Positions 63,183 to 64,000 of a DNA stretch of 64,000 nucleotides are shown here, piece after piece. The DNA comes from Marinifilum sp. D714 (lineage in GTDB: Bacteria; Bacteroidota; Bacteroidia; Bacteroidales; Marinifilaceae), in assembly GCF_030851345.1 (NCBI RefSeq), contig NZ_JALPNU010000008.1, forward strand, positions 1 through 64,000, in the 5' to 3' direction. The notes under the pieces were generated by a model. The model made no database searches, was not told where the DNA came from, and worked only from the letters and a program-made list of their open reading frames with translations. Both the position numbers and the translations under genes were made by a program. The stretch's first letter is position 1. Every line of letters starts with the position of its first letter.

Positions 63183-64000
63183 TTAGAAAATTCCAGGGAT
63201 TCCAGGAAGCTGTCCCACCAATGCAAGGGAAACAACACAAACAATAAACATTGCTCCAGGAATAATTAGCTTTTCTTTCCAGCTCAATTCTGCAGCACGA
63301 TCGCTATCACCAATCAGCCCAAGATTATCAAGCAACATGGTAAATGCCCATCCAAAAACAGGATTCACAAAAGCACATGCAAAAATACAAGTACCTGCAC
63401 TTAACGAATCTTTGTGCTTGCGAACCATTTGCATACCTGCCTCAAGCAATGGCAAGAAGACACCAACAATTAGTGCAACACGCAATACCGGTTCCCACAT
63501 TGCTAAATCCATAGGATATCCGAATACCGATGCCAAAACACAAAGCAGTGCCGTTAATACAGCTCCACCAGGAATAGGACGCTTGGCAATTGCAGCAGGA
63601 ATCATGTATGTTCCCCACGATGAAGCAATATTACCACCACCTAAAGCTGTACCAATCATCTGACGAACAGAAGCAACAGTCATGGTATCATCCACATCCA
63701 TTAATACATTCTTGGCTTTCTTAGGATAATTCAATTCCTGGAATACGCGGTGCCCCAAATAATCAGGCGACCACATGGCAACAGCAAGAATCGCGAAAGG
63801 AATAACAGCAATAAAATGACCTACATTTGGTAAGCCAAGTTTCCATCCTGTATCTTCACCCCACCACCACATTGGGTTCATGTGAGGCAAACCAGGTTTG
63901 GTTGTAAAGGCAAAATCGGCACCCAAAGCAAAGGCAACAATACCTGCAATTGCCGAACACAAAGGAATTGCCAACCAACGCTTGTTGATTTTTGCCAGGT
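63183..64000 (-). CDS. DUF3360 membrane transporter, cut by window edge
   Basis: The visible 272 residues are the C-terminal part of a polytopic membrane protein similar to DUF3360. There are about seven hydrophobic segments; PHMNPMWWWGEDTGWKLGL, DVDDTMTVASVRQMIGTALG and the closing GQLPGIPGIF are the recognisable stretches (the longest given partly). The frame is open to the window end (LAKINKRWLAIPL precedes the first internal start), so the N-terminus lies outside. DUF3360 proteins are around 490 residues and are related to xanthine/uracil or sulfate-type permeases; the substrate is unknown. Confidence 0.7.
   Translation of the reverse strand, partial: LAKINKRWLAIPLCSAIAGIVAFALGADFAFTTKPGLPHMNPMWWWGEDTGWKLGLPNVGHFIAVIPFAILAVAMWSPDYLGHRVFQELNYPKKAKNVLMDVDDTMTVASVRQMIGTALGGGNIASSWGTYMIPAAIAKRPIPGGAVLTALLCVLASVFGYPMDLAMWEPVLRVALIVGVFLPLLEAGMQMVRKHKDSLSAGTCIFACAFVNPVFGWAFTMLLDNLGLIGDSDRAAELSWKEKLIIPGAMFIVCVVSLALVGQLPGIPGIF

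Overview
The window looks like the chromosome of a low-GC Bacteroidota, most likely a marine, facultatively anaerobic member of the Marinilabiliales (inference; no rRNA gene is present to prove it). The signs are SusC/SusD pairs, many lipoproteins, S46 and HExxHxxGxxH peptidases, TAnnTTTG promoters, a TPP-riboswitch thiamine operon with oxygen-sensitive ThiH, and indolepyruvate:ferredoxin oxidoreductase. I saw no rRNA, tRNA, CRISPR array or intact transposase.

Layout. (1) 0.1-9.8 kb is accessory: a secreted PPC-domain lipoprotein, a HU/DUF4469 DNA-binding protein, poorly known genes (HEPN-like, TonB-C-like, a lipoprotein), a DUF2339/DUF3999 membrane pair, a GNAT acetyltransferase and DUF2200. 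Three direct copies of a roughly 53-bp promoter-like repeat cut this region into modules, and a MITE-like inverted-repeat element ends it. (2) 9.8-27.8 kb is a minus-strand nutrient locus: a membrane AraC regulator, a polyferredoxin, SusC, SusD, a surface lipoprotein, a zinc metalloprotease, an S46 dipeptidyl-peptidase, a lipoprotein and a second TonB-dependent receptor. The likely substrate is protein or peptide. (3) 28.4-34.4 kb is the thiamine operon: TPP riboswitch, thiS, thiC, a TenI-like gene, thiE, thiG, thiH and a cysteine-poor thiF. (4) 34.5-42 kb holds a TPR histidine kinase, a DUF1971 cupin, a DUF885-like peptidase, a YeeZ-like SDR, cobA and a gate-domain membrane protein. (5) 42.4-46.7 kb holds iorB and iorA (which use the TPP made by region 3) and a FetAB-type ABC pair. 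(6) 47.2-49.7 kb is a CoA-disulfide-reductase/rhodanese/TusA/DsrE fusion with a CRP-type site upstream. (7) 49.9-64 kb holds a small Xre/membrane pair, acs and satP for acetate, a patatin, a C_GCAxxG_C_C protein, a probable cysteate synthase (sulfonolipid precursor), a Gfo/Idh oxidoreductase, an acyl-CoA ligase, a GH92-like gene remnant, a monooxygenase-fold protein and a DUF3360 transporter cut by the window edge.

The least explained signal lies between the genes. At least six spacers carry short, degenerate, strictly periodic repeat arrays: 22 bp at 1545-1632, 21/22 bp at 26463-26639, about 22 bp at 42171-42300, 9 bp in mirrored pairs at 43081-43171 and 56453-56603, and 11 bp at 49817-49860. 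Their sequences differ, but their build is alike. The 9-bp mirrored pairs are clearly two copies of one element. All starts were chosen from the sequence alone, and several differ from the longest open frame for reasons given in the entries.
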